DNA of 64,000 bases from assembly GCF_014302995.1 (NCBI RefSeq), contig NZ_CP060295.1:4827501-4891500 (forward strand). The letters run 5' to 3'. Below, one piece after another: positions 49,909 to 58,045 of this stretch. Every line of letters begins with the position of its first letter. Position 1 is the stretch's first letter. Made by a program: the position numbers and the translations under genes. This stretch comes from Variovorax sp. PAMC26660. GTDB lineage: Bacteria; Pseudomonadota; Gammaproteobacteria; Burkholderiales; Burkholderiaceae_C. Under the pieces are notes generated by a model. The model searched no databases. It saw nothing but the letters and a program-made list of their open reading frames with translations, and was not told where the DNA came from.

Positions 49909-50868
49909 TCAGCGCAAGACGGTCTTGCCCGGCTTCCAGGGCTCGCCGCGAAACTGCTCCGCCAGATGATCGACCAACAGACGCACGCGGCGCGGCGTTC
50001 TCGGGCGCCAGGGCGCGACCCAATGGATGTCGGCATCGGGCATCGCGTACTGCGGCAGCACGCGCACCAGCTCGCTGCTGGCCAATTGCGGGGCGATGTC
50101 CCACAGGCTGCGCAGCATGATTCCGTGGCCCGCCAGGCACCAGTCGCGCACCATCTCTCCTGAATTGCTGGTCAGCGGACCTTGGACCCGCACACGCGCC
50201 GTGCTGCCGTCGCGCGCGTGGCGAAGCGTCCACAGCGCGTACTGGCGCTGGCTGGCATCGCCGTTCTCGCGCGCGACCAGGCAATCGTGCGAAGCCAGCG
50301 AATCGGCCGTTGCCGGCGTGCCGCGGCGCTTCAGGTAGTCCGGCGCGGCGGCCAGCACGCGCTGGTTGCGCGCGATGCGCCGCGTGACCCAGTCGGCCGC
50401 ACGGCGCTGCTGCACGGCCCAGAGCCAGAGCGCACCGTCGTAGCCTTCGGCGCCTAGATCGGGCAACTGCTCGGTCAGCATCAGTTCGATCTGCAGGGCC
50501 GGATGCTGCGACTGGAACGCCGCGAGCGCCGGCCCGAGCCAGCGTCGACCGAAGCCGAAAGTGGCCGCCAGGCGGATCGTGCCGACCAGCGCGTTCTGCC
50601 GCTCGCCGAGTTCGCTTTCGAGCGCGGCGAAGCCGTCGAGCAGCGTGCGGGCATGCAGGCAGACCGCCTCGCCCTCGGCGGTGACGCTGAGCCGCCGCGT
50701 GGTGCGATCGAACAGGCGCTGCCCCAGGCGCGCTTCGAGCGCACCGAGCCGCTTGGTGATGACCGAGGGCACGACATCGAGCGTGGCGGCCGCGCCTGCA
50801 AGGCTGCCCTGGTCGCGAATGGCCAGCACCAGTGCCAGATCGCCACGGTCCATCGACGGAGAATTCAT
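49909..50868 (-). CDS. LysR family transcriptional regulator
   Basis: A 319-aa LysR protein with an N-terminal helix-turn-helix (LALVLAIRDQGSLAGAAATL... ITKRLGALEARLGQRLF) and a C-terminal effector domain. It is divergent, 70 bp, from the dehalogenase/tartrate-dehydrogenase-type operon and is the likely regulator of it. LysR neighbours of ttuC/dmlA are usually DmlR/TtuA-like activators responding to malate or tartrate. An alternative start is MDRGD, five codons in. Confidence 0.9.
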   Translation of the reverse strand: MNSPSMDRGDLALVLAIRDQGSLAGAAATLDVVPSVITKRLGALEARLGQRLFDRTTRRLSVTAEGEAVCLHARTLLDGFAALESELGERQNALVGTIRLAATFGFGRRWLGPALAAFQSQHPALQIELMLTEQLPDLGAEGYDGALWLWAVQQRRAADWVTRRIARNQRVLAAAPDYLKRRGTPATADSLASHDCLVARENGDASQRQYALWTLRHARDGSTARVRVQGPLTSNSGEMVRDWCLAGHGIMLRSLWDIAPQLASSELVRVLPQYAMPDADIHWVAPWRPRTPRRVRLLVDHLAEQFRGEPWKPGKTVLR

Positions 50869-50938
50869 GCCAGATTGGAAAGTATGAATTGGCTGATTGT
50901 TGCTTGATGATCGCGGAGGCGCAACGCACAATCGCCGC

Positions 50939-51868
50939 GTGACTGCTTCCTTTCTCACCTTTCCGACCTTCGACATCGAGCGCAGCGGCGTGCGCATCCA
51001 CGGTCGCATCGGCGGTCGCGGTGCTCCCTTGCTGCTGTTGCATGGGCATCCGCAAACGCATGCGATCTGGCACCGCGTGGCGCCGGCGCTGGCCGATCGG
51101 TTCACCGTGGTTGCGGTAGACCTGCGTGGCTATGGCGACTCGGGTCGCCCGGCGGCCGACGCAGATCACCTCGCCTACAGCAAGCGGGAAATGGCGCTCG
51201 ATGCGCTCGCCGCGATGCAGCACCACGGCTTCGAGCGCTTCGGCGTGCTGGCCCATGACCGTGGCGCGCGCGTGGCGCATCGGCTGGCGGCGGATCATTC
51301 CGCGGTCGTCGAGCGGATGCTGCTGCTCGACATCGCGCCCACGCTTGCGATGTACGAGAACACCTCCGAGGCATTTGCCAAGGCTTATTGGCACTGGTTC
51401 TTTCTGATCCAGCCGCCGCCGTTGCCCGAAGCGCTGATTGCTTCAGATCCGGTGCGCTATGTGCGCGGCGTGATGGGCGGGCGGCATGCGGGCCTCGCGC
51501 CCTTCGCACCCGAGGTGCTGGCCGAGTACGAGCGTTGCGCCGCCATAGCGGGCACGGCCGAATCCATCTGCGAGGATTACCGCGCCTCCGCCACCATCGA
51601 TCTTGCGCACGACCGGATCGACCTTGCCGCCGGCCAGCGTCTTGTGCAGCCGCTGCGCGTGCTGTGGGGCGAGCACGGTGCTGTGGGCAAGGCCTTCGAT
51701 GTGCTGGCGCTGTGGCGCGAGCGCGCCGCCGATGTGTCGGGCCGCGCCTTGCCGTGCGGCCACTATGTTCCCGAAGAAGCCCCGGACGAATTGCTCGTCG
51801 AGGCGCTCGCATTCTTTTCATCTCCCCCTCATTCAGATCACCCAGGTCACCCAGGAGCCACACCATGA
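50939..51868 (+). CDS. Fluoroacetate dehalogenase-like alpha/beta hydrolase
   Basis: A 309-aa alpha/beta hydrolase that very closely matches fluoroacetate dehalogenases, which turn fluoroacetate (and chloroacetate) to glycolate and halide. Nucleophile Asp107 (HDRGAR), carboxylate-binding Arg108 and Arg111, catalytic acid Asp131 and His275, and the halide-pocket residues His152-Trp153 (YWHWFFL) and Tyr214 (CEDYRA) are all present in the spacing I recall for the characterised RPA1163 enzyme. The start is GTG at 50939. Its stop overlaps the start of the dehydrogenase gene (ATGA). Physiological substrate may be another 2-haloacid. Confidence 0.85.
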   Translation: MTASFLTFPTFDIERSGVRIHGRIGGRGAPLLLLHGHPQTHAIWHRVAPALADRFTVVAVDLRGYGDSGRPAADADHLAYSKREMALDALAAMQHHGFERFGVLAHDRGARVAHRLAADHSAVVERMLLLDIAPTLAMYENTSEAFAKAYWHWFFLIQPPPLPEALIASDPVRYVRGVMGGRHAGLAPFAPEVLAEYERCAAIAGTAESICEDYRASATIDLAHDRIDLAAGQRLVQPLRVLWGEHGAVGKAFDVLALWRERAADVSGRALPCGHYVPEEAPDELLVEALAFFSSPPHSDHPGHPGATP

Positions 51869-52950
51869 GCACCCAGAGAGTTGCAGTCATCGCCGGCGAC
51901 GGCATCGGCAAGGAAACCATGCCCGAGGGCCTGCGCGTGCTCGAAGCGGCCTCGCGCAAATTCGGTATCGACCTGAAGTTCGATCACTTCGATTTTTCAA
52001 GCTGGGACTACTGCGAGAAGCACGGCAAGATGCTGCCCGACAACTGGAAGGACCAGATCGGCGGCCATGACGCCATCTTCTTCGGCGCGGTCGGCTGGCC
52101 CGAGAAAATTCCCGATCACATCTCGCTGTGGGGCTCGCTGCTGCTGTTTCGCCGCGAGTTCGACCAGTACATCAACCTGCGTCCCGCGCGCCTGATGCCC
52201 GGCATCATTGCGCCCGTGGTGCGGCGCGACGGAAGCCCGCGCGAGCCCGGCGAGATCGATATGTACATCGTGCGCGAGAACACCGAAGGCGAGTACTCGA
52301 GCATCGGTGGGCGCATGTACGAAGGCACGCCGCGCGAAATCGTGGTGCAGGAGACGGTGATGTCGCGCGTGGGCGTCGACCGTGTGCTCAAGTTCGCTTT
52401 CGAGCTTGCGCAGTCGCGGCCGAAGAAGCACCTGACCAGCGCCACCAAGTCGAACGGCATTTCGATCACCATGCCCTACTGGGACGAGCGCGTGGTCGAG
52501 ATGGCGAAGAACTACGCGGGCGTGAAGCTCGACAAGTTCCACATCGACATCCTCACCGCGCACTTCGTGCAGCGGCCCGACGTCTTCGACGTGGTGGTGG
52601 CGAGCAACCTGTTCGGCGACATCCTGTCCGACCTCGGCCCGGCCTGCACCGGCACCATCGGCATCGCGCCCAGCGCCAACCTCAACCCCGAGCGCACCAC
52701 ACCTTCGCTGTTCGAGCCGGTGCACGGCTCGGCCCCCGACATCGCCGGCAAAGGCATCGCGAACCCGATCGGGCAGATCTGGTGCGGCGCGATGATGCTG
52801 GAGTTTCTGGGCCACAAGCAGGCGCATGACGCCATCCTTTCCACCATCGAGAAGGTGCTCGCGCCCCAAAGCGGCGCACCGCGCACCCCGGATATCGGTG
52901 GGAACGCAAGCACCAGCGACCTGGGCAAAGCGATTGCCGAGGCGCTTTGA
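51865..52950 (+). CDS. Tartrate dehydrogenase / D-malate dehydrogenase (TtuC/DmlA type)
   Basis: A 361-aa NAD-dependent beta-decarboxylating dehydrogenase of the isocitrate/isopropylmalate family. It has the AGDGIGKE opening, IVRENTEGEYS, the catalytic Tyr/Lys region and the metal site NLFGDILSDLG, and EPVHGSAPDIAGKG at the adenine side. The SLWGSLLLFRREFDQY phosphorylation-loop equivalent is that of tartrate dehydrogenases, which also oxidise D-malate. AGGAG precedes the ATG. Coupled to the dehalogenase-like gene. Confidence 0.92.
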   Translation: MSTQRVAVIAGDGIGKETMPEGLRVLEAASRKFGIDLKFDHFDFSSWDYCEKHGKMLPDNWKDQIGGHDAIFFGAVGWPEKIPDHISLWGSLLLFRREFDQYINLRPARLMPGIIAPVVRRDGSPREPGEIDMYIVRENTEGEYSSIGGRMYEGTPREIVVQETVMSRVGVDRVLKFAFELAQSRPKKHLTSATKSNGISITMPYWDERVVEMAKNYAGVKLDKFHIDILTAHFVQRPDVFDVVVASNLFGDILSDLGPACTGTIGIAPSANLNPERTTPSLFEPVHGSAPDIAGKGIANPIGQIWCGAMMLEFLGHKQAHDAILSTIEKVLAPQSGAPRTPDIGGNASTSDLGKAIAEAL

Positions 52951-53015
52951 AAAGGTCCTTCGTCAAACGCCCCTAAAATCGCGCGCTCCGCTGATCTGCA
53001 TGGCCTCGTGTCTTA

Positions 53016-53044
53016 TTGACACCCTGCAGACCAGTGGTTGTAAT
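53016..53044 (+). promoter_or_regulatory. Promoter of the HU gene
   Basis: TTGACA (53016-53021), exactly 17 bases, then TGTAAT (53039-53044): a near-consensus sigma-70 promoter in the 210-bp gap upstream of the HU gene. Transcription would begin near 53051, leaving a 110-nt leader. Confidence 0.75.
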
Positions 53045-53160
53045 CCTCGCTGGCAGCGCGCTGCCGAGGCGTCAGGCCTGCCAGGCTCTTGAGTCGCACC
53101 GTTTGCGGCCAGGTCGCAGCTGACGGGAGCCGACCAACTTTTTTTCTACAAGGGGCCCTT

Positions 53161-53433
53161 GTGAACAAGACCGAACTGATTGAGCACATCGCAAAAAACG
53201 CCGATATTTCCAAAGCTGCAGCGACCCGCGCGCTCGAGTCCACCATTGGCGCCATTCGCACCACGCTCAAAAAGGGCGGCTCCGTTTCGCTCGTCGGTTT
53301 CGGTACTTTCGCAGTAGGTAAACGTGCCGCCCGCACCGGCCGCAATCCGCGCACCGGCGAGGCGATTAAAATCAAGGCCGCCAAGATCCCGAAGTTCCGT
53401 CCAGGCAAGGCGCTGAAAGACGCGCTGAACTAA
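53161..53433 (+). CDS. HU family DNA-binding protein
   Basis: A 90-aa nucleoid protein with the HU/IHF signature [22 protein letters not shown] around residues 46-68, including the tip proline that bends DNA. Start is GTG ([11 protein letters not shown]), 15 bases after the GGGG ribosome site region. It follows a strong promoter and is followed by tRNA-Val 29 bp on, so one transcript might cover both. Beta-type HU (HupB-like) is most likely. Confidence 0.95.
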   Translation: MNKTELIEHIAKNADISKAAATRALESTIGAIRTTLKKGGSVSLVGFGTFAVGKRAARTGRNPRTGEAIKIKAAKIPKFRPGKALKDALN

Positions 53434-53462
53434 GACGTTAGACTCGGAGAGTATTCCCGGTG

Positions 53463-53538
53463 GGGTGCTTAGCTCAGTTGGTAGAGCGGCGCCCTTACAA
53501 GGCGTAGGTCGGGGGTTCGAGCCCCTCAGCACCCACCA
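53463..53538 (+). tRNA. tRNA-Val (UAC anticodon)
   Basis: A complete 76-nt cloverleaf with encoded CCA. Acceptor GGGTGCT pairs with AGCACCC; D-arm GCTC/GAGC; anticodon stem GCGCC/GGCGT with loop CTTACAA, anticodon TAC; T-arm GGGGG TTCGAGC CCCTC. It follows the HU gene and ends 76 bp before ppiD, with a terminator between. Confidence 0.97.
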
Positions 53539-53550
53539 CCACCAGATGCA

Positions 53551-53576
53551 AAGGCGAACACCAGTTCGCCTTTTTT
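53551..53576 (+). terminator. Rho-independent terminator after tRNA-Val
   Basis: AAGGCGAAC-ACCA-GTTCGCCTT is a nine-pair stem (53551-53572) followed by a T-run ending at 53576, 13 bases after the tRNA CCA. Confidence 0.9.
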
Positions 53577-53614
53577 ATTGCCGTCCGACATCCGTCGAAA
53601 AAGAGTGTTCAAGC

Positions 53615-55531
53615 ATGTTTGATTTCTTCCGCAAGTACAACAAGATCGTCATGATTTTCTTGTTCTTGCTGATCATTCCCTCGTTCGTGCTCTTCGGTGT
53701 CGAGCGCTACCAGGGCTCCGGTCGCGACGAGAAGGTGGCCCGCATCGAAGGCCACGACATCACGAAGCCCGAGTGGGATGCGCAGCATCGCATTGAGACC
53801 GACCGCATTCGCCAGCAATCGCCGAACGTCGATCCGACGGTGCTTGAGTCCGACGCTTTGCGCTATGCCACGCTGGAGCGCATGGTGCGCGACCGCGTGC
53901 TGGCCGCTGCGGCGGCGAAGGCGAACATGACGGTGTCCGAAGAGCGCCTTTCGCGCATCTTCGCGCAGGACCCAGGTCTGGCAGCGTTTCGCAAGCCGGA
54001 TGGCAGTTTCGACACCGAGACCTTCCAGCGCGTGACGGGCCGCACGCCCCAGCAATACGAGGCTGCGGTGCGTTCGGACATGGCAACGCAGCAGGTGCTG
54101 CTGGGCATCTCGGGCACGACCTTCACGCCGCCAGCACTGGCCGCGACCACGATCAATGCCTTCTATGACAGCCGCCAGATCCAGGTGGCCCGCTTCGGCC
54201 CCGAGAGCTTCGCGTCGAAGGTCACGGTGAGCGATGCCGACATCGAGGCCTACTACAAGGACCACATGGCGCAGTTCCAGGCCCCGGAACAGGCCAGCAT
54301 CGAGTACCTCGTGCTGGACCTGGAAGCGGCCAAGAAGAACATCGTCGTGAGCGAGGCCGATCTCAAGTCCTACTACGAGCAGAACACCTCGCGCTTCGGC
54401 ACGAAGGAAGAGCGGCGCGCGAGCCACATCCTGATCACCGCACCGACGAGCATGTCCGCCGGCGACCGCGCAAAGGCCAAGGCCAAGGCGGAAGAGCTGC
54501 TGGCCGAAGTGAAGAAGGCGCCGAACACTTTTGCCGATGTGGCCCGCAAGAATTCGCAGGACCCGGGTTCGGCAGAGAAGGGCGGCGATCTTGATTTCGT
54601 CACCCGCGGCGCGATGGTCAAGCCTTTCGAGGACGCGATGTTCGCGCTCAAGAAGGGCGAGATCAGCGGCATCGTCGAGACCGAGTTCGGCTATCACATC
54701 ATCCATCTGATCGACATCAAGCCTGCGGTGGTGCCGCCCTTCGAGCAGGTGCGCGCCACCATCGAGAACGAAGTCCGCGGTCAACAGGCCACGCAGGAAT
54801 TCGCGAAGGCCGCCGAAATCTTCACCGACGCGGTGTATCAGTCGCCCGACAGCCTCAAGCCTGCGGCTGAAAAGCTGAAGCTCACGATCCAGACGGCCAG
54901 CAACGTTGCGCGCACGCCTGCGCTTGGCGCCACGGGCCCCCTGGCCAGCCGTAACTTTTTGAGCGCGCTGTTTGCCTCCGACTCGCTCGATCGCAAGCAG
55001 AACACCGAAGCCATCGAAGTCGGCTCCAGCCAGCTCGCATCGGGCCGCGTGACGCAATACACGCCAGCGCATCCAGTGCCGCTGGCCGAGGTCAAGGACA
55101 AGATCCGCGCGCAGCTCGTCAACGAGCGCGCAGCGGTGCTGGCCAAGACCGAGGGTGAAGCCAAGCTCGCGGCATGGACTGCCAAGGCCGATGGCGCGAC
55201 CTTCGGTGCGCCGATCACCGTCTCGCGTCGCGAGGCGCAGTCCCAGCCGCTGCCGGTGATCGACGCCGCGCTGCGTGCCGACGCCGCCAAGTTGCCCGCG
55301 ATCGTGGGCGTGGATCTGGGTGCACAGGGTTATGCGGTGGTGCGTGTGCTCAAGGTCGTTCCGCGCACGGCGCCGACACCCGAAGTAGCGCAACAGGAAA
55401 ACATGCAGGTCGGGCAGTCCGTGGCCGCGGCCGAGGATGCCGCCTACTACAGCATGCTCAAGGATCGCTTCAAGGCCGAGATCCTGGTGCCGAAGCCAGC
55501 AGACACGCTGCCGGCCGCACCAGGCCGCTGA
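53615..55531 (+). CDS. ppiD: Periplasmic folding chaperone PpiD / SurA-N domain peptidyl-prolyl isomerase
   Basis: A 638-aa membrane-anchored folding factor. One N-terminal helix (about residues 10-31, VMIFLFLLIIPSFVLFGV) anchors it, followed by a SurA-like N-terminal chaperone domain and a parvulin domain near residues 265-365 (ASHILITAPT ... FGYHIIHL). The C-terminus is again helical. It aids outer-membrane protein folding near the translocon, in line with E. coli PpiD beside HU (hupB-ppiD), the same order as here. A longer upstream frame reads through the tRNA and is rejected. Confidence 0.95.
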   Translation: MFDFFRKYNKIVMIFLFLLIIPSFVLFGVERYQGSGRDEKVARIEGHDITKPEWDAQHRIETDRIRQQSPNVDPTVLESDALRYATLERMVRDRVLAAAAAKANMTVSEERLSRIFAQDPGLAAFRKPDGSFDTETFQRVTGRTPQQYEAAVRSDMATQQVLLGISGTTFTPPALAATTINAFYDSRQIQVARFGPESFASKVTVSDADIEAYYKDHMAQFQAPEQASIEYLVLDLEAAKKNIVVSEADLKSYYEQNTSRFGTKEERRASHILITAPTSMSAGDRAKAKAKAEELLAEVKKAPNTFADVARKNSQDPGSAEKGGDLDFVTRGAMVKPFEDAMFALKKGEISGIVETEFGYHIIHLIDIKPAVVPPFEQVRATIENEVRGQQATQEFAKAAEIFTDAVYQSPDSLKPAAEKLKLTIQTASNVARTPALGATGPLASRNFLSALFASDSLDRKQNTEAIEVGSSQLASGRVTQYTPAHPVPLAEVKDKIRAQLVNERAAVLAKTEGEAKLAAWTAKADGATFGAPITVSRREAQSQPLPVIDAALRADAAKLPAIVGVDLGAQGYAVVRVLKVVPRTAPTPEVAQQENMQVGQSVAAAEDAAYYSMLKDRFKAEILVPKPADTLPAAPGR

Positions 55532-55553
55532 TACAAGGCTTTCCGCAAGCCAC

Positions 55554-55581
55554 AGCCCGGGTCGACGACTCGGGCTTTTTT
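55554..55581 (+). terminator. Rho-independent terminator of ppiD
   Basis: AGCCCGGGTC and GACTCGGGCT form a ten-pair stem with one mismatch, followed by a run of seven T residues, 22 bases after the ppiD stop. Confidence 0.88.
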
Positions 55582-55652
55582 ATGCACGGCGCAGATTGAG
55601 TTGGTCGCACGAGGGACAAGCGGTGCCCGCGCTTCTTGCCAGAATCCCGGGC

Positions 55653-56327
55653 ATGGGAACCCTCTACCTCGTGCGCCACGGGCAGGCCAGTTTTGGTGCT
55701 GCCGACTATGACAACCTGAGCGAGCTCGGACACCGGCAGTCTGTTCGCCTTGGCGAATACTGGCGCGAGCGCGGCATGAAGTTCGACGCCGTCATCACCG
55801 GCACCCTGAAGCGCCATCGCCAGACCTGGGAGGGCATCGCCAAGGGCCTGGGGCTTGAGCGCGACGATGTGCTGCCATGGCCTGGCCTCAACGAGTACGA
55901 CAGCGAAGCCGTCATTGCAACGATCCACGAAGGCAAGCTCGAGAAGCCCGATTCACCCGAGATGTATCGCCATCACTTTCGCCTGCTGCGCGAAGGGCTG
56001 GGTGCCTGGATGCAAGGCAAGACCCAGCCGGTCGGGATGCCGAGCTACGTCGACTTTCTGGCCGGCGTGACCACTGCGCTCGACCATGTGCGCGACCGGC
56101 ATCACGGCGCAAAGGTGCTGGTGGTGTCGAGCGGTGGACCGATCAGCACGGCGGTTGGCCATGTATTGGGAACGAGCGCCGAGACGACGATCGAACTGAA
56201 CCTGCGCATCCGCAACACGTCGGTGACGGAGTTCGCCTTCACGCCCAAGCGGCACATGCTGGTGACGTACAACACGTTGCCGCACCTGGACGGTCCGGCC
56301 TATGAAGACTGGATCACCTACTCCTGA
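55653..56327 (+). CDS. Histidine phosphatase family protein
   Basis: A 224-aa phosphoglycerate-mutase-like phosphatase. The RHG catalytic motif sits at residues 8-10 (LVRHGQASF), with the second histidine region VVSSGGPIS near 166-174 showing S-G-G in place of the common T/S-H-G, a possible departure at the second catalytic histidine. The later motif HMLVTYN is intact. Start at 55653; longer frame rejected. No clear link to neighbours. Confidence 0.85.
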   Translation: MGTLYLVRHGQASFGAADYDNLSELGHRQSVRLGEYWRERGMKFDAVITGTLKRHRQTWEGIAKGLGLERDDVLPWPGLNEYDSEAVIATIHEGKLEKPDSPEMYRHHFRLLREGLGAWMQGKTQPVGMPSYVDFLAGVTTALDHVRDRHHGAKVLVVSSGGPISTAVGHVLGTSAETTIELNLRIRNTSVTEFAFTPKRHMLVTYNTLPHLDGPAYEDWITYS

Positions 56328-56342
56328 GCGGCGCGTTGCGGC

Positions 56343-56675
56343 TCAAGCCTGCCAGACGCCGTAGCCGGCCTTGCGCAGGATGATGCCGAGCTCGACTTCC
56401 ATCGAGCGCGCATCCTCGTAGGGCATGGGGTTGTAGCGCTCGTAGAGCGCGGGCAGCAGTCGCAAGCCGAATTCCTGCACGAAGCTGTTGGCCTGGATGC
56501 CGGCCTTGTGCTTGTCGAAACGGATGTCGGGGTCCAGCCCGGTCATTCCCACGTAGACAAAGGGCTTGCCGAGCTGGTAATCGGGGTTGGTGCGCCTGAA
56601 GCGGCCGTTGTTCCAGACGCGGTCGTCGAGTTCGACCACATAGACATGATGCTTGGCGCGCGGTTTGCGGGGCAT
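56343..56675 (-). CDS. GIY-YIG-like small protein
   Basis: A 110-aa protein with a pattern resembling the GIY-YIG nuclease fold: HVYVVELDD as the first strand, KPFVYVGMTG as the second, then DIRFDKHKAG with the expected Arg and His, and a late Glu (MEVELG). The middle has an insertion (VWNNGRFRRTNPDYQLG). It is not a full restriction or UvrC module and may be a stand-alone nuclease or degenerate. Function unknown; family assignment by eye only. Confidence 0.6.
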   Translation of the reverse strand: MPRKPRAKHHVYVVELDDRVWNNGRFRRTNPDYQLGKPFVYVGMTGLDPDIRFDKHKAGIQANSFVQEFGLRLLPALYERYNPMPYEDARSMEVELGIILRKAGYGVWQA

Positions 56676-56768
56676 CAGCTTCTCTGCCTCATGGCTCGGC
56701 GCTTCAGGTCATGCATGGCAAATCAAACCGTGGTCGCCCGCGCGTGGCGGGCGACCACATAAGGCGCA

Positions 56769-57017
56769 TCAGCTCTTGCGTTTGATGAGGCCGTAGAGGA
56801 TCAGCAGCACGATCGCGCCCAGCACGGATGCGATGAAACCAGCGCCCTGGCCGGCGGTGTACCAGCCCAGCGATTGGCCGACGTAGGTCACGATCAGCGA
56901 ACCTGCAATACCGATCACAGTGGTCACGATAAAGCCTGCGGAGTCGTCGCCCGGCTTGACGGCGCGCGCCACCAGACCCACGACGAAACCGATCAGAATA
57001 GTCCAGACGATGCTCAT
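56769..57017 (-). CDS. GlsB/YeaQ/YmgE family membrane stress protein
   Basis: An 82-aa inner-membrane protein with three hydrophobic segments and the typical opening MSIVWTILIGFVVGLVAR, a mid-loop with Gly-Asp (KPGDDSAGF) and the basic tail YGLIKRKS. The family is transglycosylase-associated/stress-induced, function uncertain. AAAGGA precedes the ATG at 57017. The longer frame upstream is rejected. Confidence 0.92.
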   Translation of the reverse strand: MSIVWTILIGFVVGLVARAVKPGDDSAGFIVTTVIGIAGSLIVTYVGQSLGWYTAGQGAGFIASVLGAIVLLILYGLIKRKS

Positions 57018-57174
57018 GAAGAAATTCCTTTGGTGAAGTGGAAGTGGCGAAGTGCCATGCCCGTCTGCGCGGGCCGCGGCCATGATAGCGGAGCCATATG
57101 TGGAGCCGGCATCGTGACGAAGAGGGCGCGTGGCGTCCTACAGGATGGCGCGCAGCGCAGAGTTATACCGGCGC

Positions 57175-57807
57175 ATGCTCGAAAAACTGCCTGAAGTCAT
57201 CGGTCACGCCCTGCAGGGCGTGCGTGCCGGTCTGGACCACATCGTTTTCAACACCCTCGGCATGCGCCAGGGCATGGCTTCGATCGCGCTCACCAGCGTG
57301 GCTTTTGCAGACCATGCGCCGATGCGCTCGCGCCATACCGCTGATGGTGAGGGCCTTTCACCGCCGCTGCAGTGGGCTGGATTGCCTGCTGGCACGGTGT
57401 CGTTGCTGCTGATCGTTGAAGACGCTGATTCCCCGACGCCGAACCCGCTGGTGCACGCGATCGTGGTGGGCTTGATCGCGAAGAGCGATTCTCTGGCCGA
57501 GGCCGCGATTCCGAGCCAGGACAACGAGGGCATCGGCCTGCATGTCGGACGCAATTCCGCGTTGCAGGCTTCCTGGCTGCCGCCCGACCCACCTCCGGGC
57601 CACGGGATGCATCGCTACGCGTTCCAGCTGTTTGCACTGGACAGTGCGCCGGAGTTTTCTGAGACGCCCGGTCGTGACGAGATATTCGATGCGCTGCGCG
57701 AACATGCCATTGCCAGTGGGCTGCTGATCGGGACTTGCGAAAGGGCGGACGGTTCGATCAAGACTCAGGACGGCGTCACCGCGCCGGGACCGCTGGTAGC
57801 GGGTTGA
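57175..57807 (+). CDS. YbhB/YbcL (PEBP-like) family protein
   Basis: A 210-aa phosphatidylethanolamine-binding-protein-like protein with the family motifs DGEGLSPPLQWAGLP, VEDADSPTPNPLVHAIV (ligand-pocket Asp and His) and, further on, PPDPPPGHGMHRYAFQLFAL. Cytoplasmic by lack of a signal peptide. In-frame starts are GTG 57130, ATG 57145 and ATG 57175; none has a good ribosome site, and I choose MLEKLPEVIGH by recall of the family. Function is not known in bacteria. Confidence 0.85.
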   Translation: MLEKLPEVIGHALQGVRAGLDHIVFNTLGMRQGMASIALTSVAFADHAPMRSRHTADGEGLSPPLQWAGLPAGTVSLLLIVEDADSPTPNPLVHAIVVGLIAKSDSLAEAAIPSQDNEGIGLHVGRNSALQASWLPPDPPPGHGMHRYAFQLFALDSAPEFSETPGRDEIFDALREHAIASGLLIGTCERADGSIKTQDGVTAPGPLVAG

Positions 57808-57886
57808 AAAAATGTGACTTTCAGGCCTCTCAATGGATCGAGGTCGTCAAAAGCGGGATTTTTAACGCTACAATCGTGGGCTCTGC

Positions 57887-57963
57887 GGTGGCTGTAGCTC
57901 AGCTGGTAGAGTCCCAGATTGTGATTCTGGTCGTCGTGGGTTCGAGTCCCATCAGCCACCCCA
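57887..57963 (+). tRNA. tRNA-His (GUG anticodon)
   Basis: Acceptor GTGGCTG/CAGCCAC with the extra G at position -1 (57887) facing C73 (57960), the identity mark of tRNA-His; encoded CCA at 57961-57963. Anticodon loop TTGTGAT gives GTG. T-loop TTCGAGT. Upstream TACAAT (57869-57874) is a plausible -10. The integrated element begins right after it. Confidence 0.96.
57941..57963. other. Probable attachment-site core in the tRNA-His 3' end
   Basis: An integrase gene of leftward orientation begins 82 bp beyond the tRNA, and no other gene lies between. Integrases of this sort usually recombine at the T-loop/acceptor 3' end of a tRNA and restore it, so the core should fall within about 57941-57963. 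The second copy, marking the far end of the element, lies outside this window, so exact limits cannot be set. Confidence 0.45.
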
Positions 57964-57971
57964 AGTAATTC

Positions 57972-58004
57972 AAGGCGCTACAGCTATCAAAGTTGTAGCG
58001 CCTT
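57972..58004. terminator. Hairpin between tRNA-His and integrase
   Basis: AAGGCGCTACAGC and GTTGTAGCGCCTT pair over thirteen positions with one mismatch, with a seven-base loop. A weak T-rich stretch follows on the plus side. It probably ends the tRNA transcript. Confidence 0.6.
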
Positions 58005-58013
58005 TCTCGTTTT

Positions 58014-58030
58014 ATTCCCACCGTGGGAAT
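58014..58030. repeat. Perfect inverted repeat beside the attachment site
   Basis: ATTCCCAC-C-GTGGGAAT, eight perfect pairs around one base, 50 bp from the tRNA end and 15 bp from the integrase stop. It may be an arm-type integrase site or recombination directionality factor site, or part of a terminator for int. Only position supports this. Confidence 0.4.
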
Positions 58031-58045
58031 ATCCGGTGCTCTCAA

